Shown: positions 1-8,266, counted from the first letter of the stretch. The stretch: DNA of 64,000 bases from JADKIH01 sp031417395 (GCA_031417395.1 JANOVM010000036.1:62001-126000), one strand, 5' to 3'. The notes: generated by a model from the sequence alone, not told the origin. Numbers and translations are program-made.

Positions 1-511
1 CTTGTGTTTGAGCAGCGTATGGAACTCCAAATAAAGACAGCTCGATCCATATATCAAAATTATTTGTTATGGCAGTATCTTTCAAAAGCATGGCAACATT
101 GTCTACATTAAAAGTAAAAGGAACTGAATCAGGTTGAATGTTTTTATTCATAAAAGGAGTAATAAATCTTCCAAGTTCAATGCGCTGCACGCTATCCGGA
201 GTATATGTCGCAGAACCGATGGGAACTAAAGCCATATTCACATTTCCAATCCTGTCATAATTATCACATAATGCTTTAATGGTAACATTCATCTGCAAAG
301 TAGTACCGATGGAAAGAAGTTCAGTGCTTGTCAGTTTTCTTGCAAATAAATCATTTGAATGTTTTATTACGCCGGCAGGCGGAGGAGGATTGGTGACAAA
401 TGCAGCATAACCATCAAAATAAATAATACTATCCATTACGGTAATGGTTGTTTGTGCTGTAGAATGTATTACAGCAAATGCAAATGTCAGTAGTAATAAA
501 TATTTTTTCAT
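1..511 (-). CDS. Secreted PNGase-F-like protein, 5' part only (3' end outside window)
   Basis: The frame starts at an ATG at 509-511 and is open to the left edge of the window, giving 170 codons. The product begins MKKYLLLLTFAFAVIHSTAQ, a clear Sec signal peptide with cleavage after Ala-Gln. Around residues 80-120 it reads CDNYDRIGNV followed by IELGRFITPF. This matches the hallmark of the N-terminal beta-sandwich of peptide-N4-glycosidase F and related Bacteroidota surface proteins (CDEWDRYANV...EIGRFITPY in PNGase F). The catalytic and C-terminal parts lie beyond the window, so deglycosylating activity cannot be claimed. Such proteins in this phylum often end in a T9SS sorting domain, which cannot be checked here. 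Confidence 0.72.
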   Translation of the reverse strand, partial: MKKYLLLLTFAFAVIHSTAQTTITVMDSIIYFDGYAAFVTNPPPPAGVIKHSNDLFARKLTSTELLSIGTTLQMNVTIKALCDNYDRIGNVNMALVPIGSATYTPDSVQRIELGRFITPFMNKNIQPDSVPFTFNVDNVAMLLKDTAITNNFDIWIELSLFGVPYAAQTQ

Positions 512-638
512 ATATTTTTTTATTAGATAGATTATTATGTTATTAGTTTTTCGGTGCTTAAATAAGACAGATAGCCATATTTGTTAAATTTAGAAAAGTT
601 AAATATACTAAAAGTCAAGAAAGGAAATTCTTTACGAA

Positions 639-830
639 CTATTTTTGTTGCTTTAAAAGTCGTCCGAGTGCAACGATCCCACCCCCCAAGGCACAAATTA
701 AAGGTGCATTTTCGCTACTGCCAAAAATGTTTAAGTAACTTATGCAAAGTCCAATCATCCAACCGGCGATAATTCCAACAAACACTTGCTCGATAGACTT
801 TCTTTTAAATGTAATTCCGAGACTTTTCAT
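639..830 (-). CDS. Small two-helix membrane protein, unknown function
   Basis: A 63-aa product with a basic N-terminus (MKSLGITFKRKS) and two hydrophobic segments. The first is at about residues 17-35 (VGIIAGWMIGLCISYLNIF) and the second at about 43-57 (LICALGGGIVALGRLL), with a basic tail KQQK. The layout is that of a two-TM inner-membrane peptide with a glycine-rich second helix. I do not recognise a family. It stands alone between the secreted gene to its left and the SRPBCC gene to its right. The amphipathic organisation and sensible termini favour a real gene, but it is short and has no visible partner. Confidence 0.5.
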   Translation of the reverse strand: MKSLGITFKRKSIEQVFVGIIAGWMIGLCISYLNIFGSSENAPLICALGGGIVALGRLLKQQK

Positions 831-1031
831 AATTTTGATTAATCAAATAGTAATAGTCGTAATCATTAGAGGATCATGTGGTCGTCAAGAATATACGCAA
901 ACTGTAATTTTCCTAGTTTCAATTACCTCACCTCAAATATAGTAAAAACAAACCTACTATTGATTCATAAAATTCTAATTTTTAACGATAATATATCATC
1001 GGGTATAAGCATTTCAGTACCGGAAACCATA

Positions 1032-1478
1032 TTATTTTGCCAGATTAATTAATTCTCTTTCCAACCGATCAAAGTTTTCTTCATTTTTGGGAATTACAAA
1101 TCGTTTGATTTTTTCACATTCTTCGGCGGTATTGAAAATCATTCTAAAAGATATTTTAGACTTTGAATCATTGATGTATGCAAATTCCACTTCCATATCG
1201 AATATTGGCTGAGAGACCCTTTTCCAGGAAATTAATTTGTTGGGCAAAACTGTTTTAAATATAGATGAGTTTTCGTAATGACCATTTTCCGGTCCATGCA
1301 TAGTCAAAGTCCGCTTTCCTTCAGGCCGTAAGTCAAATTCATGAATAGTATTTGTAAATCCTTCAGGTCCCCACCAGCTTTGTAAATGCAATGGATTAGC
1401 AAAAGCATTATAAACTGACTCTACAGATGCATTTACTATTCTTGAACTGTATATTTTATAATCGGGATTGGAATTCAT
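1032..1478 (-). CDS. SRPBCC / AHSA1-type START-like domain protein
   Basis: A 148-aa protein, the usual length of a single SRPBCC (Bet v1-like, AHSA1/activator of Hsp90 ATPase homologue) domain. Diagnostic parts are the N-terminal strand YKIYSSRIVNASVESVYNAF and LQSWWGPEGFTNTIHEFDLR, the 'WWGPxGF' signature of this family. It continues with G.Y.N.SIF.TVLPNKLISWK and the C-terminal helix NFDRLERELINLAK. Members bind hydrophobic ligands or act as small cytosolic accessory proteins; the substrate cannot be read from the sequence. It lies 11 bp downstream of the frameshifted TraB-like gene and on the same strand as the YciI and PhnB remnants, families that often travel together in Bacteroidota. 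Confidence 0.85.
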   Translation of the reverse strand: MNSNPDYKIYSSRIVNASVESVYNAFANPLHLQSWWGPEGFTNTIHEFDLRPEGKRTLTMHGPENGHYENSSIFKTVLPNKLISWKRVSQPIFDMEVEFAYINDSKSKISFRMIFNTAEECEKIKRFVIPKNEENFDRLERELINLAK

Positions 1479-1489
1479 GTATTTTAAAA

Positions 1490-2385
1490 TTAATTAAATA
1501 TTTTGTCTAAAGTTGGTTTTTGAGCTAATAAATGTCTGGCACCAAAAACAATTAAGACATTCTCATTATATTGAAAGCTATTGTAAATATTTCTTAAAAT
1601 TACACTGTCTCGAATTTGTAAAGAATTACTTTGGATTTCACTAAACGGTACCCGGTCAAATTCTGTTTGCGCCAATTCAAAATTATTTAAGTCAATAGTT
1701 TTATTTTCATTGTTAACCTTATACAAGTTTTCAAAGTAGAGCCATAAACTTTCTTTGTCTGAAAGAATGATTTTGCATCTAAGTTTAATATATTTTTCAA
1801 TAAAATAATTATATTCAAAATTCAAATCTTTAGCATCATTATAACCAGAAACAAATTGAGGAATAAATCTCTGCATAACTAAAAAATAAAGAATCTGATT
1901 GCTATCATATTTTTTTAAAAGCCCTGTAATTTCAATACTATCAGGGCAATCCGCATTTTGCAGTTTTATCTTAAAAGAATCGGCTAAAAATTTTAAAAAT
2001 CCAATGGTTCCTTTTTTTGAATAGCCTCTTCTCTGGTAGTAAAACGTATGCTATCAGAAACCTGTCCGCCTTCGTTTAATATTAATGATGGTTTGAAAAG
2101 TGAAATATATTTTTGAATGGTATCAAATCTATTGTCTTTTGGATCATTTCCATGTTGTTCCCATAAATAGATTAAATGTTTTGTTCCTTTCAACTTGTTA
2201 TAAACTATTATAGGGAAATATCCATTGTTTTTTTGTAGTATTTCCTGAACTTGATTGTTAACTTCTAAATAACTTTTGGTCTCAATCACAGGCATAGGGC
2301 CAAGCGCATTATTATTTGTTTGAAGGTTGCAGGCAAATAAAATTGTCAAAGTCAAAATTTTAAATATTTTCTTGAAAGTTTTCAT
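1490..2385 (-). pseudogene. TraB/GumN-like lipoprotein, interrupted by a -1 frameshift
   Basis: Two consecutive reading frames form one protein. The 5' part (2385-1993) starts MKTFKKIFKILTLTILFACN, with a lipobox-like LFAC, followed by LIYLWEQHGNDPKDNRFDTI. The 3' part ends RDSVILRNIYNSFQ and VLIVFGARHLLAQ, the G-x-x-HL motif typical of TraB/GumN-type proteins. Between them the 3' frame stays open upstream of its ATG at 1876. It connects to the first frame if one A is added to the 7-A run (7 T at 2012-2018 on the plus strand), giving ...EAIQKKGTIGFLKFLADS. The family assignment is moderate. The single-base loss could be genuine decay, transcriptional slippage or a sequencing error. Confidence 0.68.
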
Positions 2386-2456
2386 AAAATTAGAGATAAT
2401 GGTTCCGGGCTTGCATTGGAGAATTTTTGAAACAGAAAACCCTCTGCCAAAACGTT

Positions 2457-2600
2457 TTATTTTTTTGTCGGGGAAATAAAACCAGTCTCAACCTCTTTAG
2501 TTTTTATGGATCTTATTTCAATGGTTGCGGAAGGAACATATTCAAATTCAGGATTTTCTTTGGCAATTATAATTGCTTCGTTTTTATTTGTATTGCTGAT
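2457..2600 (-). pseudogene. C-terminal remnant of a YciI/DGPF-type protein
   Basis: In a frame different from the PhnB-like gene just upstream, the sequence reads NKNEAIIIAKENPEFEY, VPSATIEIRSIKTKEVETG and FISPTKK before a stop at 2457-2459. This is the characteristic C-terminal end of YCII-related (DGPF) proteins in Bacteroidota (EAIEIAKxxPEFEY...IEVRPIKxK). The N-terminal part with the catalytic-like His/Asp region is absent; upstream the frame runs into the other gene. The simplest reading is a deletion that fused the tail of a YciI gene to the end of the PhnB-like gene. Confidence 0.5.
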
Positions 2601-3024
2601 TAGAAACATTAAACATCCACCGAATTCCAAACCTGTCAAGGCATACGCCCCAATATCCCCAAAATTCGTCGTGAGGAGAAACACAGTCTGTTTCACCCTG
2701 AGAAAGCGCCTTATATATTCTGTCTGCTTCTTCTTTTGTATCGGGTTCTAAGCTAATGGTTGTATTGTTGCCAATCGTTAATTTGTGTCCCATGCTTTCA
2801 AGCATGTCTGTTCCCATAATTTTTGTACCTCCTAATATTGGAAGCGATACATGCATTACCATTTTTTTCTCCACATCTGAAAGCTGCGGCATGCCTTCTT
2901 TTTGAGGCATATCGCCCATTCGCAAAATAGGAGCAGCTCACTCTGTTTTGAAAACTGATTTGTAAAGGTTAAACGCTTCTTCGGCATTTCCTTGAAAGTT
3001 GAGGTAGATGTTTGTTTTTGCCAT
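2584..3024 (-). pseudogene. VOC/PhnB-like (glyoxalase-fold) protein with in-frame TGA
   Basis: The frame starts at ATG 3022-3024 as MAKTNIYLNFQGNAEEAFNL and YKSVFKTE, then meets TGA at 2938-2940. It continues in the same frame as AAPILRMGDMPQKEG, GTDMLESMGH, ISLEPDTKEEADRIY, and ends HDEFWGYWGVCLDRFGIRWM. This is a full-length PhnB-type VOC domain of about 147 codons, with the usual ends. The TGA replaces one residue in a region that normally reads EF(S/A)APIxRMGD. Internal re-start at ATG 2925 would lose the first beta-alpha unit and is unlikely to give a folded domain. Confidence 0.72.
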
Positions 3025-3352
3025 GATATTTATTTTTTTAATTAATAAAGAAACTTAATGTTATTTCAATTACAGAAAATGTTCCGGGAGTTGACACAGC
3101 ACATTTCTACAAAATATAGAATGTATCCGTAATATTAGCTCCTTGAAACTAAAATTTCTTAAAATGAAATTAAAATTTCAAATTAATTAAACACGACGAA
3201 ATTAAACTTTTATGTAGAAAACTGAGCGTATTTTAATACAGGAAAAATGATTCGAAAATTAATAGTTATACTTCAATTCTTAAAAAGGTAAACAATAACT
3301 TGCACAACATAATCAATATTGCCCAAAGGCTGTTCTTAGGCGTTTTATCTTG
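3025..3352. other. Intergenic stretch, no gene seen
   Basis: 328 bp of AT-rich DNA between the disrupted PhnB-like gene and the deiminase gene. All six frames are broken by short stops. I see no tRNA, no strong hairpin with a T-run and no repeat shared with other gaps in the window. Confidence 0.5.
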
Positions 3353-4402
3353 TCAATAATATTGCCAAGATATGCAGTTAAGTACTCCACCGTGCTTTGC
3401 TAATTTTTCTATGTCAGTTGTAATAGACACAGTGTTAAGGCTTGGGAATTTCATTTTAAATAAGTCAACTGCATTTTTGTCTTGGGGAATATTATATTGA
3501 GGTAAGAATACAGTGCCCCCAATTCTTAAATAGTTAATATAGTTACCAAATGCACTTGGGAATTTTCCAGTCTTTAAGAGAATTGAATGATCGATTCGAA
3601 TTACGTTTAATGATTTTTGTGTCATGTAGTCAGCAATCGTATTCAAAAAGTCTTTTCCTGTTCGATAGTCTTTTTCGCTTATATAGTCATGGTTGTCACT
3701 GTACTGATTGGGATATGATGCCACTAAGACTGTTTTTTCATTGATGAATCTCATCATTCCATCAACGTGTCCTGTTTTATCTCCCGGTTCGACTGGTACA
3801 ATTATTAAATCAGAAATGTTAAGTTTAGATTTGAAAATTTCCTTTAAACCATCAATGAAAACATCTTCGTTATCAGAAATTACTCTATTTGATACAACAC
3901 CAACTCCGTTTCCGTTATGAATAAGATTACCACCGTCTAATATTAAATTTGTTTTGTCATTTTTGACAAAATAATTCAGATGCAGCTTTAAATAGGTTGC
4001 AATCTCAATTCCAACTTTATCATCTATGTCAGCATACTTAATGTGTTGAGAACTAAAATAACTGGGGTTATATAGAGCCTTAACGACACTATTGTTTTTA
4101 AAATATATAGGACAAAAATCTCTTACCCAAACATCTTGAACTGTTTTTGACTCTAAAACATTAATCTTTGTTTCCGTATTTAGTTCATTAAGAAAATTTT
4201 CTAATTCGAGCCGAGCAGTTGGGCGAACAACCAAAGTTAATTCGCTAAGTATTTTTGTTCCAAGAACAGTTTTAATAAAGTCATTATAAAAATTGATTAA
4301 TTCAGAACGGTTGTCGGGTAAGTCTTTTGGGTAAACTAGTACTAGCCCTTTGGGGTTTGTAAATTCACTTGTGATGTTTTGTGTATTGAGTAAATTGGTC
4401 AT
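3353..4402 (-). CDS. Agmatine deiminase / peptidylarginine deiminase family protein
   Basis: A 349-aa protein matching the PAD_porph (agmatine deiminase) fold in length and motifs. These are VWVRDFCPIYF (substrate-binding W-x-R-D), NLILDGGNLIHNG (LDGGN), GDKTGHVDGMMRF (catalytic His of GHxD), and GGVLNCISWQYY at the very end, which carries the nucleophilic Cys. Family members hydrolyse agmatine or related guanidino substrates to N-carbamoyl products plus ammonia. No signal peptide is present, so it is probably cytosolic and closer to agmatine deiminase than to secreted PPAD. It is isolated: no N-carbamoylputrescine amidase or other polyamine gene lies next to it. Confidence 0.85.
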   Translation of the reverse strand: MTNLLNTQNITSEFTNPKGLVLVYPKDLPDNRSELINFYNDFIKTVLGTKILSELTLVVRPTARLELENFLNELNTETKINVLESKTVQDVWVRDFCPIYFKNNSVVKALYNPSYFSSQHIKYADIDDKVGIEIATYLKLHLNYFVKNDKTNLILDGGNLIHNGNGVGVVSNRVISDNEDVFIDGLKEIFKSKLNISDLIIVPVEPGDKTGHVDGMMRFINEKTVLVASYPNQYSDNHDYISEKDYRTGKDFLNTIADYMTQKSLNVIRIDHSILLKTGKFPSAFGNYINYLRIGGTVFLPQYNIPQDKNAVDLFKMKFPSLNTVSITTDIEKLAKHGGVLNCISWQYY

Positions 4403-4439
4403 TTCTATTAATATGATAAATGTATACTACATTTACCTG

Positions 4440-4892
4440 TTACATTTTAACAAGTTGAAAAACTGCAATTCCTGGGGCAATAAAATCTCCAGGTTCAATC
4501 ATTGCTTTTAATTTTTTTGCTTTGTTTTCGTACATATCCATTTTATCTTCAGTGCCTATTAGATTGTAGCCAAGCGTTTTTTTTAGTTCGTCCATAAATT
4601 CAAAGACGCGATTTTCTGGAGCTGTAAATTGTATTCGTTTGATTTTCCTGGTTGACATATCAAATTGAACATAAACCAATGCTTCCCAAGATTTAGAATC
4701 GTCTCTAAACTTCCATTCAGTCTCGCCTTGTTTAACAAGAGAATAATTTTTGGATAGCGCGGTCTTTATTTTTTCCAAGGTATAGTTTTGGGTTAAATAT
4801 TTTTCAAATGTTGTGAATTTCAATTGTACGATTTGAGCTTGAATAGTTAAGACACTAATCCCTAAAAGTATTGCAGTCAACAGTATTTTCAT
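4440..4892 (-). CDS. Secreted/periplasmic hypothetical protein
   Basis: A 150-aa product with a clear signal peptide, MKILLTAILLGISVLTIQAQ (cleavage after Ala-Gln). The mature part is a mixed alpha/beta domain: FTTFEKYLTQNYTLEKIKTA, SWEALVYVQFDMSTRKIKRI, FEFMDELKKTLGYNLIGTED, and IAPGIAVFQLVKM at the end. No cysteines, transmembrane helices or sorting domain are visible. I do not recognise the family. Its upstream region (4920-4968) shares a 48-49 bp repeat with the region upstream of the esterase gene at 7919, which may be a shared promoter or insertion-associated sequence. Confidence 0.75.
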   Translation of the reverse strand: MKILLTAILLGISVLTIQAQIVQLKFTTFEKYLTQNYTLEKIKTALSKNYSLVKQGETEWKFRDDSKSWEALVYVQFDMSTRKIKRIQFTAPENRVFEFMDELKKTLGYNLIGTEDKMDMYENKAKKLKAMIEPGDFIAPGIAVFQLVKM

Positions 4893-4919
4893 TTTTTTTT
4901 GTGTTTAGTCCTTTAAAAT

Positions 4920-4968
4920 GCCACAAACGGTTAGTTCGTTTAAAAACTAAAAGTAATGATTATTTTCA
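4920..4968 (-). repeat. Repeat upstream of secreted protein gene (copy 1)
   Basis: This 49-bp segment begins GCCACAAACGGTTAGTTC and contains AAAAACTAAAAGTAA and TATTTTCA. It aligns along its whole length with 7984-8031, with a single one-base gap and most positions identical. Both copies sit immediately upstream of minus-strand genes for secreted proteins. Confidence 0.6.
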
Positions 4969-5179
4969 AATTATAAAACCGGTAACAAATAATAGGATTG
5001 AATAACAATCCCACTTTATTAGCAATAGCATTCTCCTATATTGAATCAACCTAAAAAGCGTTTCTAAAGTATATTTACTAGTTATTTGAAGCTAAAAATT
5101 CTTTAAACATGAAATGCTTTTAACCCAACGCATCCTTGGGCTTGTTCAGCTTTCAAATGCGATTACACCTTCACGATGT

Positions 5180-5362
5180 TTACTTCTTATAATCTTCTGC
5201 CGGTTCATTTACAAAACTATCTTCATAATCCTTTCTACTAAGTACTGTGTCGTATAGTCCTACGTCTTCATCTTTATGTTTTGTAATACCAATGTATTTC
5301 AAACTTGCATCTTCATGGCTTTTGCCAATATTTAAAGATGCAGGTGAAAAAAAACCAAGAAA
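5180..5362 (-). pseudogene. C-terminal remnant of an unidentified protein
   Basis: An open frame without a start codon ends at TAA 5180-5182. It reads SPASLNIGKSHEDASLKYIG, ITKHKDEDVGLYDTVLSRKD and YEDSFVNEPAEDYKK. The acidic/basic composition and absence of low-complexity bias look like real coding sequence. Upstream it stops at 5363-5365, and a run of eight A (5347-5354 on the plus strand) invites a frameshift. I do not recognise the family. It is most likely the tail of a lost gene. Confidence 0.35.
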
Positions 5363-5453
5363 TTAAAATTACCAGATTTGACAGAAGGGTAATCATCCTG
5401 TCGAAGTTTATTCACCAAAATTTACATAGTCTAAAATTAATTACTCCCAATAA

Positions 5454-5564
5454 TTATCGGGAAATAACAATCCGGTAGAAGAGGTTTATGTAAGCAAGCC
5501 GGAAGATTATTTATACAGCAACGCAAGAGACTATGCGGGCATGAAGGGGCCTGTCAAAGTTTAA
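5454..5564 (+). pseudogene. Remnant of an IS200-like REP-type transposase (RAYT), C-terminus only
   Basis: The plus strand reads NNPVEEVYVSKPEDYLYSNA followed by RDYAGMKGPVKV and a stop at 5562-5564. This is the standard C-terminal end of Bacteroidota Y1_Tnp/REP-associated tyrosine transposases (NPVRAGIVEKPEDYLYSSARDY). The catalytic HUH and Tyr parts are missing; an in-frame stop lies at 5451-5453. A 60-bp inverted repeat starts 53 bp downstream, the position where RAYT genes usually carry their palindromic target. Confidence 0.65.
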
Positions 5565-5617
5565 CTTATTGAATTGCATTCCTTGTTTTACAGTTGATAG
5601 TAATGGAAATGTAAGTC

Positions 5618-5677
5618 GTAGTCCGCGCGAATGGATGTCTGTTCATTTATCAAAGGAACTACTCGCGCTAAGACTAC
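5618..5677. repeat. REP-like palindrome downstream of the transposase remnant
   Basis: GTAGTCCGCGCGA at 5618-5630 faces TCGCGCTAAGACTAC at 5663-5677, an imperfect inverted repeat with about 32 bp between the arms. GC content is well above the surrounding DNA. Its place after a RAYT C-terminus fits the known arrangement of these single-copy transposases with their REP hairpins. Confidence 0.5.
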
Positions 5678-5757
5678 TCCTAGCGGGCGATGATGGCTAC
5701 CCAGATTAATACCTTTTTCATTTAGCTGATTTTTATTTCACAAAACTAACATTTATT

Positions 5758-6723
5758 TTATTCAATTATTTTAATAACAACATTACCGGTTTTCTGTCCG
5801 GACTCAACATATTTATATGCTTCAACAATTTGCTCTAATTTATAGAATCGGTCAATTACAGGTTTGTATTCACCTTTTTCAATTAGAGTTTTGAAAAATA
5901 TAACAACCTCTTTATTAATTGTTGGAATTGGAAATAAAACTTTTTTGCCCCTTGTAAATTTGGATAAAAGAGCAAAAAATACATTTTCGGCATTTTTCCC
6001 TAATTCTGTTGAAATATAAATTCCTTTTTCTGTCAGCAAGGGTTTACACTGACCAAAAGAGCTTTTTCCTACAGCATCAAAAATGAAATGAAATTTATTA
6101 TCTGTTTTGGTGAAATCCTGTGTTTGGTAATCAATCACAGTATCCGCTCCAAGAGATTTTACCAAATTTACATTTTTTGTATTACAGACAGCTGTTGTTT
6201 TTACTCCAAAATGTTTTAAGAGTTGAACGGCAGAAGAGCCGATAGCGCCTGTTGCCCCGTATACTAAAGCGCTTTGTCCTTTCTCTATTTTTGATGCTTT
6301 AATATTATTCAATGCATAGTGAGCCCCTTCAGTTATCGGTGCAGCTTCGTCAAAGTTTAAATTATTGGGAAGGATTGTTACGGCAGCGTTTTCAGCAATA
6401 GTTAAATATTCTGCATGTCCTCCAAAGGTTTTGTCATTATAGCCAAAAACTTTATCTCCTTTTTTAAATGTCGTTACGCTCTTTCCAATTTCTTCTATTA
6501 TTCCGGCGAACTCACAGCCCAGTATTTGACATTTTGGCCGAAATAGCCCGCTCCAAAACCGCGAAATAAAATATTCTGCACTGCGAAACCCGGAATCTGT
6601 ACGGTTTACTGTAGATGAATAGACCTTGATTAATACTTCATTGTCTTTTGGTATTGGCTTAGGGACATCCATTAATTTGGCAACTTCCGGGGGGCCATAT
6701 TGGGTATATATAATTGCTTTCAT
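5758..6723 (-). CDS. NAD(P)-dependent zinc-independent alcohol dehydrogenase / quinone oxidoreductase family
   Basis: A 321-aa medium-chain dehydrogenase/reductase. The N-terminal GroES-like domain contains MKAIIYTQYGPPEVAKLMDV, VLIKVYSSTVNRTDSGFRS and LGCEFAGIIEEIGKSVTTFK. The Rossmann domain has the NADPH-binding loop ALVYGATGAIGSSAVQLLKH, and the C-terminus is YVESGQKTGNVVIKIIE. The four structural-zinc cysteines are absent, placing it with the quinone-reductase-like, zinc-free branch. Such enzymes reduce quinones or enones with NADPH in the cytosol; the substrate is not readable. The gene lies 35 bp downstream of the esterase gene on the same strand and may be co-transcribed with it. Confidence 0.88.
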   Translation of the reverse strand: MKAIIYTQYGPPEVAKLMDVPKPIPKDNEVLIKVYSSTVNRTDSGFRSAEYFISRFWSGLFRPKCQILGCEFAGIIEEIGKSVTTFKKGDKVFGYNDKTFGGHAEYLTIAENAAVTILPNNLNFDEAAPITEGAHYALNNIKASKIEKGQSALVYGATGAIGSSAVQLLKHFGVKTTAVCNTKNVNLVKSLGADTVIDYQTQDFTKTDNKFHFIFDAVGKSSFGQCKPLLTEKGIYISTELGKNAENVFFALLSKFTRGKKVLFPIPTINKEVVIFFKTLIEKGEYKPVIDRFYKLEQIVEAYKYVESGQKTGNVVIKIIE

Positions 6724-6758
6724 TTTCTTAATTATTCTATTGATAAATGCTGCTGCAT

Positions 6759-7919
6759 TTATTCCAGCGCTTTCAATTTCTTCTGTGTCACCTCTACATT
6801 TGGATTAATTGCAATTGATTTTTTGTATGCTGCAATTGCTCTTACTTTGTCGCCCTTTGCCGAATAGCCATCACCCAAGCTGTCAAAAGCATTAAATGAC
6901 GTTGGATAATTCTTAGTATTTAATTCAAAACACCTTATTGCTTCATCTAATTTGTTTGGTGCGTTTAAAAATTTGTATCCCATTTCATTCATTATTTGTT
7001 CCGGTGGCAATTCCTGAAATCCATTTTGCTCCGAGCGTTTTTGGTAGAACTTTATTATCAAGTCAACAGTTGTGTCGGACTTAGCCGGTTTCCAGTTTTC
7101 GAAGACAAAATTTAATCCGTCCTGTGTTGCTTTAACTACTTCAGAATTGTGTGTTTCTTCCGGATAGGGAATATATTTATATCTTAATCCTGTTATTTTT
7201 TTCTGTTGAAGTAATGTATGGAATTTAATAACCGCTTTATTAAATTCAGCACCTTCATTGCCATCACTAAAAAATATTGTCTTATTATTATAATCCTTGT
7301 TTTTGAATAGTAAGTCTGAGTTTTTGAAAATGGATTCTTTGTCCCACCAAAGAGCGGGACTAACAGCAATGTAGGAATTAAACATTTCCGGATGATTTAA
7401 CAAACAGTAAGAAGACATTAAACCACCTAATGAATGACCAAAAAATATTTTGTTGGGTGAGGTTTTGTAATTCTTCTCTATATATGGCATTACTTCATCC
7501 TTTATAAATTTCAAGAAGCTTTCGCCACCGCCAGAGGTTTTTAAATTTATACTATCTGTTGTTCCATTCATCTGCCAAAAGCTGTGGGTAGCAGTTAAAT
7601 CACGAAATCTGTCATACTCATAATTGCCAATGCCAACCACTATCATTGGAGGCAGCTGATTAGTTTGTGAAAGGAAATCTACAATACCGGCCACGACTGA
7701 AATCATTTCACCATCCATTAAATAGATAACCGGAAGCGGCTCAGAATGATTTACAGGATTGTAAACATAAAGTTTTCTATCCTCATTCAAGATAGTTGAA
7801 TGAATTATTTTAATCTCTGCAATGGTTATTCCGGTACTATCTATTTTTTGTGCCAGCAACACATTAGAGAAAAAGCAAGTAAATAGAAATAGTAAAAATT
7901 TGAATTTAAGAAATGTCAT
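6759..7919 (-). CDS. Secreted alpha/beta-hydrolase (esterase D/Fes-like) with C-terminal TPR
   Basis: A 386-aa protein with a signal peptide (FLLFLFTCFFSNVLLAQ) followed by a putative-esterase (PF00756-type) domain. Visible features are LYVYNPVNHSEPLPVIYLMD, the nucleophile elbow IFFGHSLGGLMSSYCLLN (Ser in GHSLGG), and the probable catalytic His in YPEETHNSEV. From about residue 310 it continues into TPR-like repeats (AFDSLGDGYSAKGDKVRAIA, AYKKSIAINPN). This esterase-plus-TPR architecture is common in Bacteroidota; relatives hydrolyse siderophore or acyl esters. The substrate here is unknown. Its upstream region carries copy 2 of the repeat seen at 4920-4968. Confidence 0.87.
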   Translation of the reverse strand: MTFLKFKFLLFLFTCFFSNVLLAQKIDSTGITIAEIKIIHSTILNEDRKLYVYNPVNHSEPLPVIYLMDGEMISVVAGIVDFLSQTNQLPPMIVVGIGNYEYDRFRDLTATHSFWQMNGTTDSINLKTSGGGESFLKFIKDEVMPYIEKNYKTSPNKIFFGHSLGGLMSSYCLLNHPEMFNSYIAVSPALWWDKESIFKNSDLLFKNKDYNNKTIFFSDGNEGAEFNKAVIKFHTLLQQKKITGLRYKYIPYPEETHNSEVVKATQDGLNFVFENWKPAKSDTTVDLIIKFYQKRSEQNGFQELPPEQIMNEMGYKFLNAPNKLDEAIRCFELNTKNYPTSFNAFDSLGDGYSAKGDKVRAIAAYKKSIAINPNVEVTQKKLKALE

Positions 7920-7983
7920 TTAGTTTTATTTTGAATTTGTCATGTTAATTGTCAGTTACTTAATTCTTTTTTGTTATAATGTT

Positions 7984-8031
7984 GCCATTAACGTCAGTTC
8001 TTGCAAAAACTAAAAGTAACGAATATTTTCA
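7984..8031 (-). repeat. Repeat upstream of esterase gene (copy 2)
   Basis: This 48-bp segment begins GCCATTAACGTCAGTTC and contains AAAAACTAAAAGTAACGAAT. It is the partner of 4920-4968. Confidence 0.6.
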
Positions 8032-8251
8032 CACCGATAAAAACGGTAGTCTGTAAAAAAATTGAAAAAATAATTCCGATCTATTAACACCTGTGCGCCT
8101 TCAATCCTTTTATTTTGAAAACACTTCTTCATACATTTAAAATTGCAAAGTAAATATTCACTCCGCCAGAAGTAGGGCTACCTTCACATCAGTTCAACAC
8201 AGAATTAAAGCGCACCTTCGCGAAAGGGTAAGCTGTGGTTAATCCTTATAT
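8032..8251. other. Non-coding flank of module 1 with weak inverted repeats
   Basis: No open frame of note. GTGCGCcTTcAaT near 8092-8104 is roughly inverted as AATTAAAGCGCAC near 8203-8215, and CCTTCGCGAAAGG near 8215-8228 is itself nearly palindromic. It occupies the place that the 10106-10217 palindrome occupies on the other side of the module. Confidence 0.35.
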
Positions 8252-8265
8252 GTTAGCTGTAGGCA
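8252..8265 (+). repeat. Left inverted terminal repeat of module 1
   Basis: GTTAGCTGTAGGCA, matching the reverse complement of 10087-10100 at 13 of 14 positions. It ends one base before the stop codon of the last gene of the module (stop at 8267-8269). Confidence 0.7.
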
Positions 8266-8266
8266 T

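Larger units (their letters stand above)
4969..5757. other. Gene-poor stretch with remnants
   Basis: No intact gene. It contains two coding remnants (5180-5362 minus and 5454-5564 plus) and a palindrome (5618-5677), each listed separately. The rest, 4969-5179 and 5678-5757, holds nothing I can support. Confidence 0.5.

Noticed and set aside
2506..2751. Plus-strand 81-codon frame and the minus-strand frame from ATG 2696
   Set aside because: The plus frame is antisense to the YciI and PhnB remnants. The N-terminal part of the minus frame is an out-of-frame reading of the PhnB-like gene; only its last ~45 codons are kept, as the YciI remnant.
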